Assembly (NCBI GenBank): GCA_014730275.1
Contig: WJIL01000016.1
Coordinates: forward strand, 124,001 to 188,000
Direction of reading: 5' to 3'
Length of the DNA stretch: 64,000 bases
Source: Candidatus Lokiarchaeota archaeon
GTDB taxonomy: Archaea > Asgardarchaeota > Thorarchaeia > Thorarchaeales > Thorarchaeaceae
The notes beneath the pieces are model-generated. The model had not been told where the DNA came from. It saw nothing but the letters and a program-made list of their open reading frames with translations, and searched no databases. The translations under genes and the position numbers were made by a program. Below, in pieces: positions 25,632 to 34,319 of the stretch (its first letter is position 1; each line of letters begins with the position of its first letter).

Positions 25632-26630
25632 TTGTCCCGTCTTGATGATATCGTGGACATGTTGCTTTCATTCAATGGAATCTCTCGGAAATTCGTGCTT
25701 CCCAGCATAATAAGTCGTCTTCGAAAGTCTTCTTACAATGGTGATTTTCCGCATACATTGGGCGAGGATTCAGCTGCAATAGAGACTAGCTGTGATGAAT
25801 ACGTTCTCTTGACTACTGATTCTATCGTCGAAGAGTTGTGCCTTTACCACCCTCGAGCAGCTGGCTTCAATGCCATTTTGGCTAATGTGATGGACATTTA
25901 TGCCGCAGGAGGTAGACCCACATCACTGGCTGTTGCGTTATCCTATTCTGACGAAGATGTGGGCGAGCAATTACTTGAAGGGCTTATTGATGGCTCACAC
26001 AAGTTTAGAATCCCCTTGGTTCGTGGGCATACAAATTCGCAATCTCAATCAACTTATGTTGTTGGATCTGCTACTGGAACTGTAGAGAAATCGAACCTGT
26101 TGACCGCGGGAGGTGCACATTCTGGCGATCATCTGGTTTTGCTTTTCGATAAGAATGGTAAGGTTGGTGCGCATTATAAGCTGGGCTGGGATTCAGTAAC
26201 TGAACAAGACTCGGATGCAGTTATTCAACGTTTATCTACAATGAATGAACTTGCAGAGCTTCACTTGGTACATGCATCCAAAGATGTTTCAACAGCTGGA
26301 ATGGTTGGAACAGCAGGGATGCTCCTCGAATATTCTGGCAGAGGAGGACACCTAGATCTGAATGCAGTAAAATCGGAGATTCCTAGTACGGTTTCTCTCG
26401 AAGATTGGCTGAGAATGTATATCTCACTTGGCTTTCTGGTTGCAGTTAGCCCCGAGAATCATTCCAGAGTGTCGGAAATATGTACGAAACATGGTATGGA
26501 ACATGTAGTTGTGGGCGAAGTGGATGATAGTGAAGAACTTAGACTTCGCTTGGCCAATCGCGAGAAAGTGATTTTTGACTTCTCTCACGGCCCAGTTCTT
26601 ACTCCAGAAAATAGACTTCAGAATGACTGA
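25632..26630 (+). CDS. AIR synthase-related protein (methanogenesis marker 2-like)
   Basis: 332 residues with the PurM/ThiL/SelD/HypE fold. ATP/Mg-binding Asp-rich motifs are present: GEDSAAIE, LLTTDSIVEEL, FNAILANVMDIYAAGGRPTSLAVAL. The later domain has GDHLVLLFDKNGKVG and KDVSTAGMVGTAGMLLE. The overall order resembles the archaeal family called methanogenesis marker protein 2, which also occurs outside methanogens. It is not SelD: the N-terminal Sec/Cys-Lys loop is missing. It is not HypE: it lacks the C-terminal PRxC. The start is TTG 25632 behind GAGAGGA. Confidence 0.8.
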   Translation: MSRLDDIVDMLLSFNGISRKFVLPSIISRLRKSSYNGDFPHTLGEDSAAIETSCDEYVLLTTDSIVEELCLYHPRAAGFNAILANVMDIYAAGGRPTSLAVALSYSDEDVGEQLLEGLIDGSHKFRIPLVRGHTNSQSQSTYVVGSATGTVEKSNLLTAGGAHSGDHLVLLFDKNGKVGAHYKLGWDSVTEQDSDAVIQRLSTMNELAELHLVHASKDVSTAGMVGTAGMLLEYSGRGGHLDLNAVKSEIPSTVSLEDWLRMYISLGFLVAVSPENHSRVSEICTKHGMEHVVVGEVDDSEELRLRLANREKVIFDFSHGPVLTPENRLQND

Positions 26631-26667
26631 TTTTCAGAGATAGGCTGATTTCTATTCTCTCTATTCA

Positions 26668-26943
26668 ATGCCTGCGAGAGCGGAAATCATTATAATGATA
26701 TCCGAAATTGCCCATTCAGAAGTGACAAATTTGGCTGATAAGACATGCAGCATCGTGGGTTGTGATAAACCTGTCAAGCGATCTTTTCCAACAAAGCGAA
26801 TAGCTAACAGCATTCGAAAGGCAGGACTAGAAATGGAAACTTCTCGCTATAGGCGCACATATCTCTGTCGACGGCACTGGAAAATCGTAAAAAAGGAATT
26901 CAAAAAGAAGCGAGATGTTGAACGTCTTCGATGGGGTCCCTAA
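26668..26943 (+). CDS. Small basic zinc-finger-like hypothetical protein
   Basis: 91 residues. CSIVGCDKP and YLCRRHW give a C-x4-C ... C-x2-H set that could bind one zinc. The C-terminal half is strongly basic (KIVKKEFKKKRDVERLRWG), suggesting RNA or DNA contact. An internal ATG (residue 10) could be the real start. No family is recognised. Confidence 0.65.
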   Translation: MPARAEIIIMISEIAHSEVTNLADKTCSIVGCDKPVKRSFPTKRIANSIRKAGLEMETSRYRRTYLCRRHWKIVKKEFKKKRDVERLRWGP

Positions 26944-27007
26944 TTTACAATAGCTCTGTTTAATACTGATGAAATCCAAAGAGTGCATGCCCTAGGAGGC
27001 ATGTCTC

Positions 27008-27364
27008 TTGTCTTCAAGTGATGAAGTTCTTGCCAAGGTTGCACCCGAATGGAAACTGTGGTTGGAATATGATGGAGAGTATGTTTTCGGTCCTGGTGCA
27101 TATGCCATACTCAAAAGCATCGACGAAGAGGGTACAATAACAGCTGGCGCAGCGGCTCTAGATATGTCATATCGTTACGCGTGGGGGATAGTAAAAGACA
27201 TTGAGAAGAAACTTGGTGTCAGAATACTAGAAACATATCGGGGTGGAAACGTTGGCGGCGGAGGAGCAAAGATAACTCCAGAAGGCAGGAAGCTCATGAA
27301 TCTTTTCGCAGCTGCGAAGAATAAACTGGAATCTGCCACTGCTGATTTTCGTAATGAATCATAA
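27008..27364 (+). CDS. ModE-like winged-helix transcriptional regulator
   Basis: 118 residues from TTG 27008, supported by AGGAGG 7 nt upstream. The LysR/ModE-type N-terminal domain is clear: GPGAYAILKSIDEEGTITAGAAALDMSYRYAWGIVKDIEKKLG, then RGGNVGGGGAKITPEGRKL, the wing with the Gly-rich turn typical of ModE. The molybdate-binding C-terminal domain is absent. It may sense oxyanions indirectly or regulate the tungsten/molybdenum genes; that is inferred from the family. Confidence 0.87.
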   Translation: MSSSDEVLAKVAPEWKLWLEYDGEYVFGPGAYAILKSIDEEGTITAGAAALDMSYRYAWGIVKDIEKKLGVRILETYRGGNVGGGGAKITPEGRKLMNLFAAAKNKLESATADFRNES

Positions 27365-27427
27365 TCTGTATGTTCTATGTTCTCCTCAATATCGCCTCAT
27401 CAATATACTAGATGAATAGCTTGCCTC

Positions 27428-28480
27428 TTAGAGGAATCTAATCTCGATTGCACCATTTGGACAGTGGCTTTTGCATTCAAGACACATGATACAGTCAGGA
27501 CTATGCATATGCTGGTACGGAAAACTGCGAATCCGGATATTCATCGGACAGACCTCCTCACATACCGTACATGTATCAGGAGTACAGCGTGCAGGATTCC
27601 TTCCTATTCCAATGAGCGCATCTCTGGAAAATACACCATACAGCCAGCCTGCTGGACAGAGCCATCTACAGAACCACCGTGGGAACCAGTAGGAAATTGC
27701 AAGAATAATCCCAATGAATACAACCTGTAACCAGAACACAGGTTCCCATGTTAAGAGAAGCCAGAGGTTATCTAGCCCACTAGGCCAGGTCTGTTCAGGG
27801 AAAAGCACGAACAAAATGTATGCTGGATTGAGGGGATCGAATGCTGCTCTGGCAAATGGTCCGAGAACTCGAACTAGATTTTCTTCAGACCCCTGTAATC
27901 TGCTTATTCCCACCCAGACGACTAAGAACATCACAATGACGAATATGTAGGCTTTAATCCGTCGCAGTTCCTCCTCTGCGCCATGAGAAGGATGAACCGT
28001 TGTCCTATTAGGTAGATTTGCGAAGTCTTGAATAGTTCCAATTGGGCAAATCCATCCACATGGTGCTCGTCCTATTACTATCAGAATGAGAATCATGGCA
28101 CCAATGGTAAAGAATGGAAATGCACCATTTGTAAATACCCTCTGCATGACATCAAACGATCCCGCAATCATTGCAAAGGGCGCCTCCAGCGGTGCTATTA
28201 TTGGCAACGTTGGTAGAATCTCGTGAAATGTGTCCCAGAATTGAAGTATTTGTTCTTGACCAAACCAGGCAGTGAAAACATAGGCATTGATTCCCAGTAA
28301 GAACAAGATCTGTACCACACGACGGAGCATTCTTACATTTATGAAACGACCAACTAATTCGCGGGCATCAAAGCCCCTCGAAGAATCATCTGAGGCAGAT
28401 TCTTGTTTTGAAACTGCTTCGTCTTCTTGAGATTCGTGTGGTTTTTTGCTCTCATCGGCATTGTCTGCCATGGCATTCAT
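27428..28480 (-). CDS. Membrane 4Fe-4S protein (NapH/CcoG-like)
   Basis: 350 residues. A charged, probably disordered N-terminus of about 45 residues is followed by about five membrane spans. Two Cys pairs of the NapH type face the membrane surface: GRAPCGWICPIGTIQDF and CRWLCPAGWLYG. The C-terminus has two ferredoxin motifs, CTVCEEVCP and CIMCLECKSHCPNGAI. Such proteins pass electrons between the quinone or membrane pool and soluble Fe-S partners, or act in metal-centre assembly. The partner is unknown. SD GAGG precedes ATG; an in-frame ATG 9 nt later is an alternative. Confidence 0.88.
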   Translation of the reverse strand: MNAMADNADESKKPHESQEDEAVSKQESASDDSSRGFDARELVGRFINVRMLRRVVQILFLLGINAYVFTAWFGQEQILQFWDTFHEILPTLPIIAPLEAPFAMIAGSFDVMQRVFTNGAFPFFTIGAMILILIVIGRAPCGWICPIGTIQDFANLPNRTTVHPSHGAEEELRRIKAYIFVIVMFLVVWVGISRLQGSEENLVRVLGPFARAAFDPLNPAYILFVLFPEQTWPSGLDNLWLLLTWEPVFWLQVVFIGIILAISYWFPRWFCRWLCPAGWLYGVFSRDALIGIGRNPARCTPDTCTVCEEVCPMNIRIRSFPYQHMHSPDCIMCLECKSHCPNGAIEIRFL

Positions 28481-28572
28481 TCCTCGGCTGGAACAATGTT
28501 GGCGTGCCTTGGCAACGTTAAAAGGATTATGTTGAAAACGTGTACCATAGACGAAAACAGATGGCTACGCGG

Positions 28573-28983
28573 CTATTCTTGATGGTTGAAACTGAGATGA
28601 ACCACCTCATCAACTAGTCTTATCGTTAGCACATAGTTTCCTCTTCCTTGGAATCCCGTGGATAATAAAGAATGACTGTATGTGTGTGGCCACGAACCGA
28701 CTATCTCGCCATCTTGAGAATATGTGATAGTTAGCTTGTTGTCTTGGACCTGAATGGCAAACCCTTCAGGGGCGTTGAATTGGACAGTAGTTCTGTTTGC
28801 TTGCTCCATATCGATTTCTTCAGTCGCGTTATGTATTTGGTTGGCTGCCTGTTGTGCCATTTCGAAACGGGTGGCCCCCGCCATAAGATTGACTGCATGC
28901 ATCAGCAGAGGTACCCCGACAATAACCGCACTTGATAGCCCAACCGCAATGAGCAACATCTTTTCCAGTGATCTGGAAACCAT
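28573..28983 (-). CDS. Secreted/membrane-anchored protein with type IV pilin-like N-terminus
   Basis: 136 residues from ATG 28983. The N-terminus MVSRSLEKMLLIAVGLSSAVIVGVP is a short basic head followed by a hydrophobic helix, as in archaeal pilin or archaellin-type anchors. The rest is an extracellular beta-rich domain (FAIQVQDNKLTITYSQDGEIVGS...YVLTIRLVDEVVHLSF). A TATA-like TTTATTGG about 29 nt upstream suggests a leaderless transcript. It could be a minor pilin; no pilus genes are adjacent. Confidence 0.6.
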   Translation of the reverse strand: MVSRSLEKMLLIAVGLSSAVIVGVPLLMHAVNLMAGATRFEMAQQAANQIHNATEEIDMEQANRTTVQFNAPEGFAIQVQDNKLTITYSQDGEIVGSWPHTYSHSLLSTGFQGRGNYVLTIRLVDEVVHLSFNHQE

Positions 28984-29098
28984 ATCTTGTTTAATGCATC
29001 CTACCCAATAAACCACTCGAATGGAAGCATACGAGTATGTGAGCTTCGCCTTTTGTGATAACGTTTTAACTGATGATACTCACTGACTTCTTGGGAGT

Positions 29099-30499
29099 GT
29101 GACCTTGCAAAACCTGATTCCCGTACATGTGGGACTTGTAGGCCACATAGACCATGGCAAAACAGAATTGGCGAAATGTCTTAGTGAAAAAGTATTCACA
29201 GCTGGCCTTGATAAGCATCCCCAGTCAAGAAAGCGCGGAATCACAATCGATTTGGGCTTCAGCATGTTTTCTTCCGACAAATACCTTGTGACCCTTGTTG
29301 ATGCTCCGGGTCATGCTGATTTGATTCGAAGCGTTGTAGCTGGTGCCAGTATCATTGATGCCGCTATTCTGACAGTTGCAGCTGATGAAGGCGTGCAGAT
29401 ACAGACCATCGAACATGCCACTGTTCTCAAGGCGATGGCTATAGACAAATTGCTTGTTGCCATTACGAAAACCGACCTTGTTGAGAACAATCAAGTGAAG
29501 CAGGTTTCAAGAGAAGTTGAAGGAATCGCAAAGCGATTGAAACTGGAGCCAGTTGATTATATCCCTGTCTCTGCGGAAACAGGTACTGGCATCCAGAAGC
29601 TGCGTGAGATACTGGTAGATTCACTTACTTCCCCCAACCGAGAGGATGAAGGCCCCCTTCGCATACCTATAGATCACGCATTTCCCGTTACTGGTCATGG
29701 AACTGTATTGACTGGCACTATTCTTAGGGGGTCTCTATCTACTGGTGATGCGGTACAATTGGTGCCAGGAGGAAGTCGAGCAACAGTACGTACGATTCAG
29801 ACCTTCGGACAGGAACGAGAGTCAGCAACCGCAGGTGATCGCGTGGGTGTGAATGCTCCAGCATTTGATCATAAACGCATTGAGCGTGGAAACTATCTCT
29901 GCACTCCTGATAGCATGAAGACTGCAGAATCCCTTCTAATAGGAGTCGAACTCAATCCGGGGTATGAGGGCCGTATTACTGCACGGATGGTTGTGAATGC
30001 AACGATTGGAATGTCGAGCGTTACTGCAGAAATCGTACCTTTCAGAGAGATGGATGGACGACGAATTACCGTCGAAGAACCTCAGGAGCGAGTATTCGAA
30101 GCTGCGCTGTTGCTGAAGGAGAAAGTACCTGCAGAAATAGGAAATCGTGTCCTACTCATGCGAACCGATATGCCTGTAACAAGTATGCGCATCGTTGGTT
30201 GTGGAATCATTGGTGACCTCATGAATGTAGTAACACTACACCACGTGCGGACGAGAAATGGAGAAATCAGTAGAATTCGAGATGAGGATGTACTGATAGA
30301 GGGCCTTGCCCGAAGCAAGCAAAAAGCACAATCACTGAAGGGACAAACCGTCCGTAGTGAAAATGGAGCTAAAGGAAGAATCTTGGATGCGTTTGGAACC
30401 CGTGGTGTCGTAATAGTGACATTTGAAGATGAAGTGGAACTCAAAGAGGAAGTCGTATTGGAGGACTACATAGAGGAGGAATACCGTTTTGGCAGATGA
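29099..30499 (+). CDS. selB: Selenocysteine-specific elongation factor SelB (archaeal/EFSec type)
   Basis: 466 residues. The GTPase domain has GHIDHGKTELAK, the effector/switch region KRGITIDLGFSMF, DAPGHADLIRSV and TKTDLV. Domains II and III follow, then a fourth domain with VRSENGAKGRILDAFGTRGVVIVTFEDEVELKEEVVLEDYI. The SelB-type insertion and lack of the bacterial C-terminal winged helices match archaeal SelB and eukaryotic EFSec. It carries Sec-tRNA to the ribosome. It overlaps the SepSecS start by 11 nt and is followed by tRNA-Sec. The start is GTG 29099 or TTG 29105; the latter has better spacing from GGGAG. Confidence 0.95.
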   Translation: MTLQNLIPVHVGLVGHIDHGKTELAKCLSEKVFTAGLDKHPQSRKRGITIDLGFSMFSSDKYLVTLVDAPGHADLIRSVVAGASIIDAAILTVAADEGVQIQTIEHATVLKAMAIDKLLVAITKTDLVENNQVKQVSREVEGIAKRLKLEPVDYIPVSAETGTGIQKLREILVDSLTSPNREDEGPLRIPIDHAFPVTGHGTVLTGTILRGSLSTGDAVQLVPGGSRATVRTIQTFGQERESATAGDRVGVNAPAFDHKRIERGNYLCTPDSMKTAESLLIGVELNPGYEGRITARMVVNATIGMSSVTAEIVPFREMDGRRITVEEPQERVFEAALLLKEKVPAEIGNRVLLMRTDMPVTSMRIVGCGIIGDLMNVVTLHHVRTRNGEISRIRDEDVLIEGLARSKQKAQSLKGQTVRSENGAKGRILDAFGTRGVVIVTFEDEVELKEEVVLEDYIEEEYRFGR

Positions 30500-31820
30500 G
30501 CCTATTGACCGATTTGAAGCACTTGTACCTCATAACATGAAAGAACGGGGGCGAATTACGCTTGAGGCATTGCTTTCACCAGTTCGTGATGTGATAAATC
30601 GAAGACAATTCCCGAAAGAACCGCTCTCAGAAGAACAGGTCGATTTACTGCTACGACTACTTTCATCAATGGATACAGACAAAGATCCAGATGCAGCAAG
30701 AGTGGGTGAACGAGAAGGAAGGACCGCTAGTCCAATGATACAGAAGCTGGCGGCAGGATTTAATCATGGCATTGGGCGCAGTGGCCATGTGACAGCTCCT
30801 CAGCCAAAGGCTCCGGGAGCATCTATAATGCAGAGAATAGCCAATTCTGTTGCCCTTGACGCCATTCGTGAGTTAGGCTTGCCCAATGTCCGAGCTGGTT
30901 TGGTTACTCCCCTTTCTACCGGCATGACACTAGCACTGGTATTCGGGGCATTTCGGAGGGAAATTGGCACACGAAACGTCATTTATCCACGTATTGATCA
31001 TACCTCACCTAAGCGGGCAATTCAACTTGCCGGACTAAACGAGAAGACTATACCCACTGTTCTGGATGGAGATGCAGTTGTCCCCGATATGAACGAATTT
31101 GAGAAGTGTTTGCAGGATGCAAAAAACGCAGCCGTTTTAGCAACAACCACCTTCTTCCCCCCACGTGAATCTGATCCTGTCAAAGCAATCGCCAAGCTAT
31201 GTGAAGAAAAACAGATACCTCTGGTGATCAACAACGCCTATGGTGTTCAATCGAAGCGTGTTATGAGCGAGATTCGTTCTGCAATTGATGCTGGCCGAGT
31301 TGATGCAGTTGTGCAGAGTAGTGACAAGAACTTCTTGGTGCCTGTTGGTGGTTCAATCCTAGTATCTCCTCGTGATGACATCATTGAACAGGCTGCTGAA
31401 ACGTATGCTGGGAGAGCAACGGCAGCACCAGTCGTTCAAACATTAGCCGCTTTGCTAGTTCTCGGACTGGAGGAATACAGCAAGTTACAGGAGGCACAGG
31501 TAAATAACCTCAATTTTCTGGAGGATGAGATGGCATCTATTGCCGATTCTGTTGATGAGCGCTTATTGTCGATTTGGAACCCAGTGGCATGTGCGATGAC
31601 TATTGACGGATTTGACGCAAAAAAGATTGGAGGGCGGCTCTATAACAGAAGAGTTACCGGTCCCCGAGCTGTACCTAAGAACGGGAAGGGAGCTTCAATC
31701 GATGGTTACCCACACAGCTACTTGGTGATGAATGCCGCCATCGGAGCAAGTCGTACAGACGTTAAACAAGCTACTACTAGACTATATAAGGAATTAACCG
31801 AATGGTTAAAGAAGGGTTGA
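30489..31820 (+). CDS. spcS: O-phosphoseryl-tRNA(Sec):selenocysteinyl-tRNA synthase (SepSecS)
   Basis: 443 residues, full length. This PLP enzyme converts Sep-tRNA(Sec) to Sec-tRNA(Sec) with selenophosphate. Visible family features are GFNHGIGRSGHVTAPQPKAPGAS, NVRAGLVTPLSTGMTLALVF, VLATTTFFPPRESDP, VINNAYGVQS and the PLP-lysine region VQSSDKNFLVPVGGSIL. The start is TTG 30489 behind GAGGAGG, inside the end of selB, so the two are translationally coupled. Confidence 0.96.
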   Translation: MADEPIDRFEALVPHNMKERGRITLEALLSPVRDVINRRQFPKEPLSEEQVDLLLRLLSSMDTDKDPDAARVGEREGRTASPMIQKLAAGFNHGIGRSGHVTAPQPKAPGASIMQRIANSVALDAIRELGLPNVRAGLVTPLSTGMTLALVFGAFRREIGTRNVIYPRIDHTSPKRAIQLAGLNEKTIPTVLDGDAVVPDMNEFEKCLQDAKNAAVLATTTFFPPRESDPVKAIAKLCEEKQIPLVINNAYGVQSKRVMSEIRSAIDAGRVDAVVQSSDKNFLVPVGGSILVSPRDDIIEQAAETYAGRATAAPVVQTLAALLVLGLEEYSKLQEAQVNNLNFLEDEMASIADSVDERLLSIWNPVACAMTIDGFDAKKIGGRLYNRRVTGPRAVPKNGKGASIDGYPHSYLVMNAAIGASRTDVKQATTRLYKELTEWLKKG

Positions 31821-31836
31821 AGGAGGCTTCTCCTGT

Positions 31837-32487
31837 ATGGAAGACTTGGAAAATCAGCCTAAGGTCAAGCGCACCATAACCTATGATCGTCCACAATCCT
31901 CAACCATATTCAGAATTTCTTGGTTCGCAATTGGATTGAAACCCGGGGCGATGCTCAACGAGTATAGTGAAGGGGAGGGCAAGCTGTTCAAGGGTAAGGC
32001 TATGTTTACAGTCCCTCTAGATGATACTAAGACGCAGGTCCGCTTGTGGGTGGAAGAAGCTCAGCGCTCTATCGAATTGACAGCTTGGGGTCCCGATAAG
32101 GAGATGCTGAATGACTACCTAGATGAAGTTGTTTCACGTTTGGAGACCTACATCGGCAAGTACTTGGAGCTATCTGATGAAGATAGACAGAAAGTCCGCC
32201 GGGCATTAGTTGCAAAAACATGTTGGGATCGCGTAGTCTATGAAATCCTGAACAAGGCGCCACTTAGTTCCATCTATGTTCAAGTTGCTCATGGCAGAGA
32301 AATGATGATCAAAGCAACCGAGGGCGAGGATATTCATCCACTAGCTTTGACGACGAGCGGATGGTTGACGAAAATCGAAGAACTCCCTCAAGATGAACCT
32401 CCACCATCTGATGTTGCGGAGAACCTTGCCAAGAAAACAGTAGAATGGAAGAAAGAAACACACGGCGTCATAGGAAACTATCTCTAG
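31837..32487 (+). CDS. Unknown protein in the selenocysteine operon
   Basis: 216 residues, 16 nt after sepSecS with a perfect SD (AAGGAGG), and 95 nt before tRNA-Sec on the same strand. The N-terminal half is a beta-rich region (TITYDRPQSSTIFRISWFAIGLKPGA, KGKAMFTVPLDDTKTQVRLWVEEAQRSIELTAWG). The rest is helical (LNDYLDEVVSRLETYIGKYLEL), then a short beta part with SSIYVQVAHGREMMIKATEGEDIHPLALTTSGW and a charged tail. It is not L7Ae, SBP2, SelD or SerRS. Position suggests a Sec-related role, such as SECIS binding or SelB assistance, but this is inference. Confidence 0.75.
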   Translation: MEDLENQPKVKRTITYDRPQSSTIFRISWFAIGLKPGAMLNEYSEGEGKLFKGKAMFTVPLDDTKTQVRLWVEEAQRSIELTAWGPDKEMLNDYLDEVVSRLETYIGKYLELSDEDRQKVRRALVAKTCWDRVVYEILNKAPLSSIYVQVAHGREMMIKATEGEDIHPLALTTSGWLTKIEELPQDEPPPSDVAENLAKKTVEWKKETHGVIGNYL

Positions 32488-32582
32488 ATGATCTGTTATC
32501 ACTGAACATCCTTCAGAAATCATTTGTTACTACCCGGGAACTTAAGTCCAAATCCAGCTGCATTCTAGCTTGATTCAAACAT

Positions 32583-32674
32583 GGCCCCCTCTAGGGACGG
32601 TGGACTGTCCCCGTGGGCTTCAAACCCATGAGTTCGCTAAGAACTAAGAGTTCGATTCTCTGGGGGGGCCGCCA
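32583..32674 (+). tRNA. tRNA-Sec (anticodon UCA)
   Basis: The cloverleaf can be drawn by hand. A 9-bp acceptor stem pairs GGCCCCCTC (32583-32591) with GGGGGGGCC (32662-32670). The D arm is GGGAC/GTCCC. A 6-bp anticodon stem CGTGGG/CCCATG encloses loop CTTCAAA, giving anticodon TCA at 32620-32622. The long variable arm is AGTTC-gctaa-GAACT. The T arm has only 4 bp, AGAG-TTCGATT-CTCT. Discriminator G at 32671 is followed by an encoded CCA (32672-32674). The 9+4 architecture, long variable arm and UCA anticodon are diagnostic of archaeal/eukaryotic tRNA-Sec. Confidence 0.96.
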
Positions 32675-32711
32675 CTTTTCCATCTGAAAGATTGGGCAGA
32701 AGAATACCACT

Positions 32712-33389
32712 ATGAGACCGGAAGGAAACAGAAACCCCAGTTACAGCTATTCAACCTTTGACAGACTGGCGGAGCGATACGATTCTTGGTTTGAACAAGC
32801 TGGCAGACTGATATTCTCAACTGAAGTCAGGGCTTTTCGTAGCGTCCTTCCAATGTTGCCTGAACCATGGCTTGAAATAGGTGTGGGGAGCGGCCGTTTT
32901 GCAAGGGCATTGGGCATTGATGTTGGTATTGATCCCTCTAGACAATTGCTTGAGATGGCGAAACAAAGGGGCATCGATGTCGTTCTTGCACGGGGCGAGG
33001 ACGCGGTATTCAAGAATGAAACCTTTGGTACTGTGTTTCTGATTGTCACTATATGTTTCCTAGATAATCCCATGAAGGTATTACACGAGATCCATAGAAT
33101 CCTCACACCGGAAGGCAGGGTTGTTCTTGGCTTGGTATTGTGGGATAGCCCTTGGGGAAGCTACTATCGAGAAAAGAAGGCTGAGGGCCATCCATTCTAT
33201 GATTATGCGACCTTCTTCAGCATGGATGAGATGTCGAAACTGCTTGAGGAAACTGATTTCACGATTGAGAAAACTGTCTCAACACTCTTCCAAGAACCGG
33301 AGAAGGTGAAACATATAGAAAAGGCACGCAAAGGATATTCTGCAAATGCGGGGTTCACTATTCTACTTGCTAGAAAAACAGGATGCTAA
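32712..33389 (+). CDS. Class I SAM-dependent methyltransferase
   Basis: 225 residues. FDRLAERYDSWFE near the start, then motif I WLEIGVGSGRFARALG, VGIDPSRQLLEMAKQRG (motif II), and EDAVFKNETFGTVFLIVTICFLDNPMKVLHEIHRILTPEGRVVLG. This is the UbiE/type-11 small-molecule methyltransferase layout. The substrate is unknown. It begins 37 nt after tRNA-Sec on the same strand, so it may be cotranscribed, but nothing ties it to selenium chemistry. Confidence 0.88.
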   Translation: MRPEGNRNPSYSYSTFDRLAERYDSWFEQAGRLIFSTEVRAFRSVLPMLPEPWLEIGVGSGRFARALGIDVGIDPSRQLLEMAKQRGIDVVLARGEDAVFKNETFGTVFLIVTICFLDNPMKVLHEIHRILTPEGRVVLGLVLWDSPWGSYYREKKAEGHPFYDYATFFSMDEMSKLLEETDFTIEKTVSTLFQEPEKVKHIEKARKGYSANAGFTILLARKTGC

Positions 33390-33463
33390 ATGTCGGTAAC
33401 GTACGGACGTGACGAAATGAGGATACAACACCTAAGGACCGCAGGAATGTTTAAACATCATGA

Positions 33464-34270
33464 GTGGCCACTCAAAATCCCAGCAACCATTCAGGGCAAC
33501 AGTCGTCAGACGTGATTGAAGTGATAGTAATGCTCCTTTTGCTTCTTGGAATCGGGTTCGCATCAGGCTTTATCAGTGGCCTCCTAGGTCTAGGCGGTGG
33601 TTCGATCAGAATTCCCCTTCTGAATTTGATAGGTTTCCCCCTGATTTTCGCTTATGGAATGAACTTTTTCACAATCCCTGTCTCCTGTTCGATGGGGGCC
33701 TACACCCAACGGGAGAATTTCGATTCCACATTTGGTTCTTCCATGGCTATCGGGGGGTCTATTGGTATGCTTATGGGCACTGCTGTGACCTTCTGGTTAT
33801 CAGCGTCAGCGCTAAGTATGGCAATCATGTTTGTTGTGGTCTCGATCCTGGCCGTAGTCGGCATGAATCTGAACCATATTGCACCTCACCTATCCAACGA
33901 ACTATCACCCTCAAGACGCGTTGTTGCGCTCGCAACATTCGGTGCTAATACGCTAGCTGCGATGAAGGGTGGTAGTGGTGCTTCACTATACGGCCCCCTC
34001 CTCAAGACCTTCAAAGTCAACATCCACAGAGCAATTGCTACTTCTCTCTTCGTTGCGACAATTACCTCAACAATTGGGGTGTTCCTCTATTGGAGCCAGG
34101 GCCAACTCCTATTGATCGAGGGACTAGCTGTTCTTGTGGGTTCACTGCTCGGCTCACGGGTTGGCAGCTTGCTCTCTCTTGATACTGAATCCAAATGGCT
34201 GGAAGTTGGGCTTTCTGTTGCTGTTGTTGCCTTAGCATCCATAACCTTGCTGAAAGCTTTATTCGCATAA
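33464..34270 (+). CDS. TauE/SafE family anion permease (DUF81)
   Basis: 268 residues with about eight membrane spans arranged as two halves. The repeat signatures are FASGFISGLLGLGGGSIRIPLL near the N-terminus and FGANTLAAMKGGSGASLYGPLLKTF in the second half, the G-x-G-G-G and polar loops of the TauE/SafE (sulfite/sulfoacetate exporter) family. Transported anion unknown. Its place between two Sec genes makes sulfur- or selenium-oxyanion movement conceivable, but there is no direct evidence. The start is GTG 33464. Confidence 0.85.
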   Translation: MATQNPSNHSGQQSSDVIEVIVMLLLLLGIGFASGFISGLLGLGGGSIRIPLLNLIGFPLIFAYGMNFFTIPVSCSMGAYTQRENFDSTFGSSMAIGGSIGMLMGTAVTFWLSASALSMAIMFVVVSILAVVGMNLNHIAPHLSNELSPSRRVVALATFGANTLAAMKGGSGASLYGPLLKTFKVNIHRAIATSLFVATITSTIGVFLYWSQGQLLLIEGLAVLVGSLLGSRVGSLLSLDTESKWLEVGLSVAVVALASITLLKALFA

Positions 34271-34319
34271 CTTTCACTGCTTCAGATAAACTCCGAGCAA
34301 GGCCATCATTCGCAGCAAG

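Noticed and set aside
25632-26630. AIR-synthase-like protein as SelD, completing the Sec pathway
   Set aside because: It lacks the N-terminal Sec/Cys-Lys active loop of SelD and matches the methanogenesis marker 2 type better.
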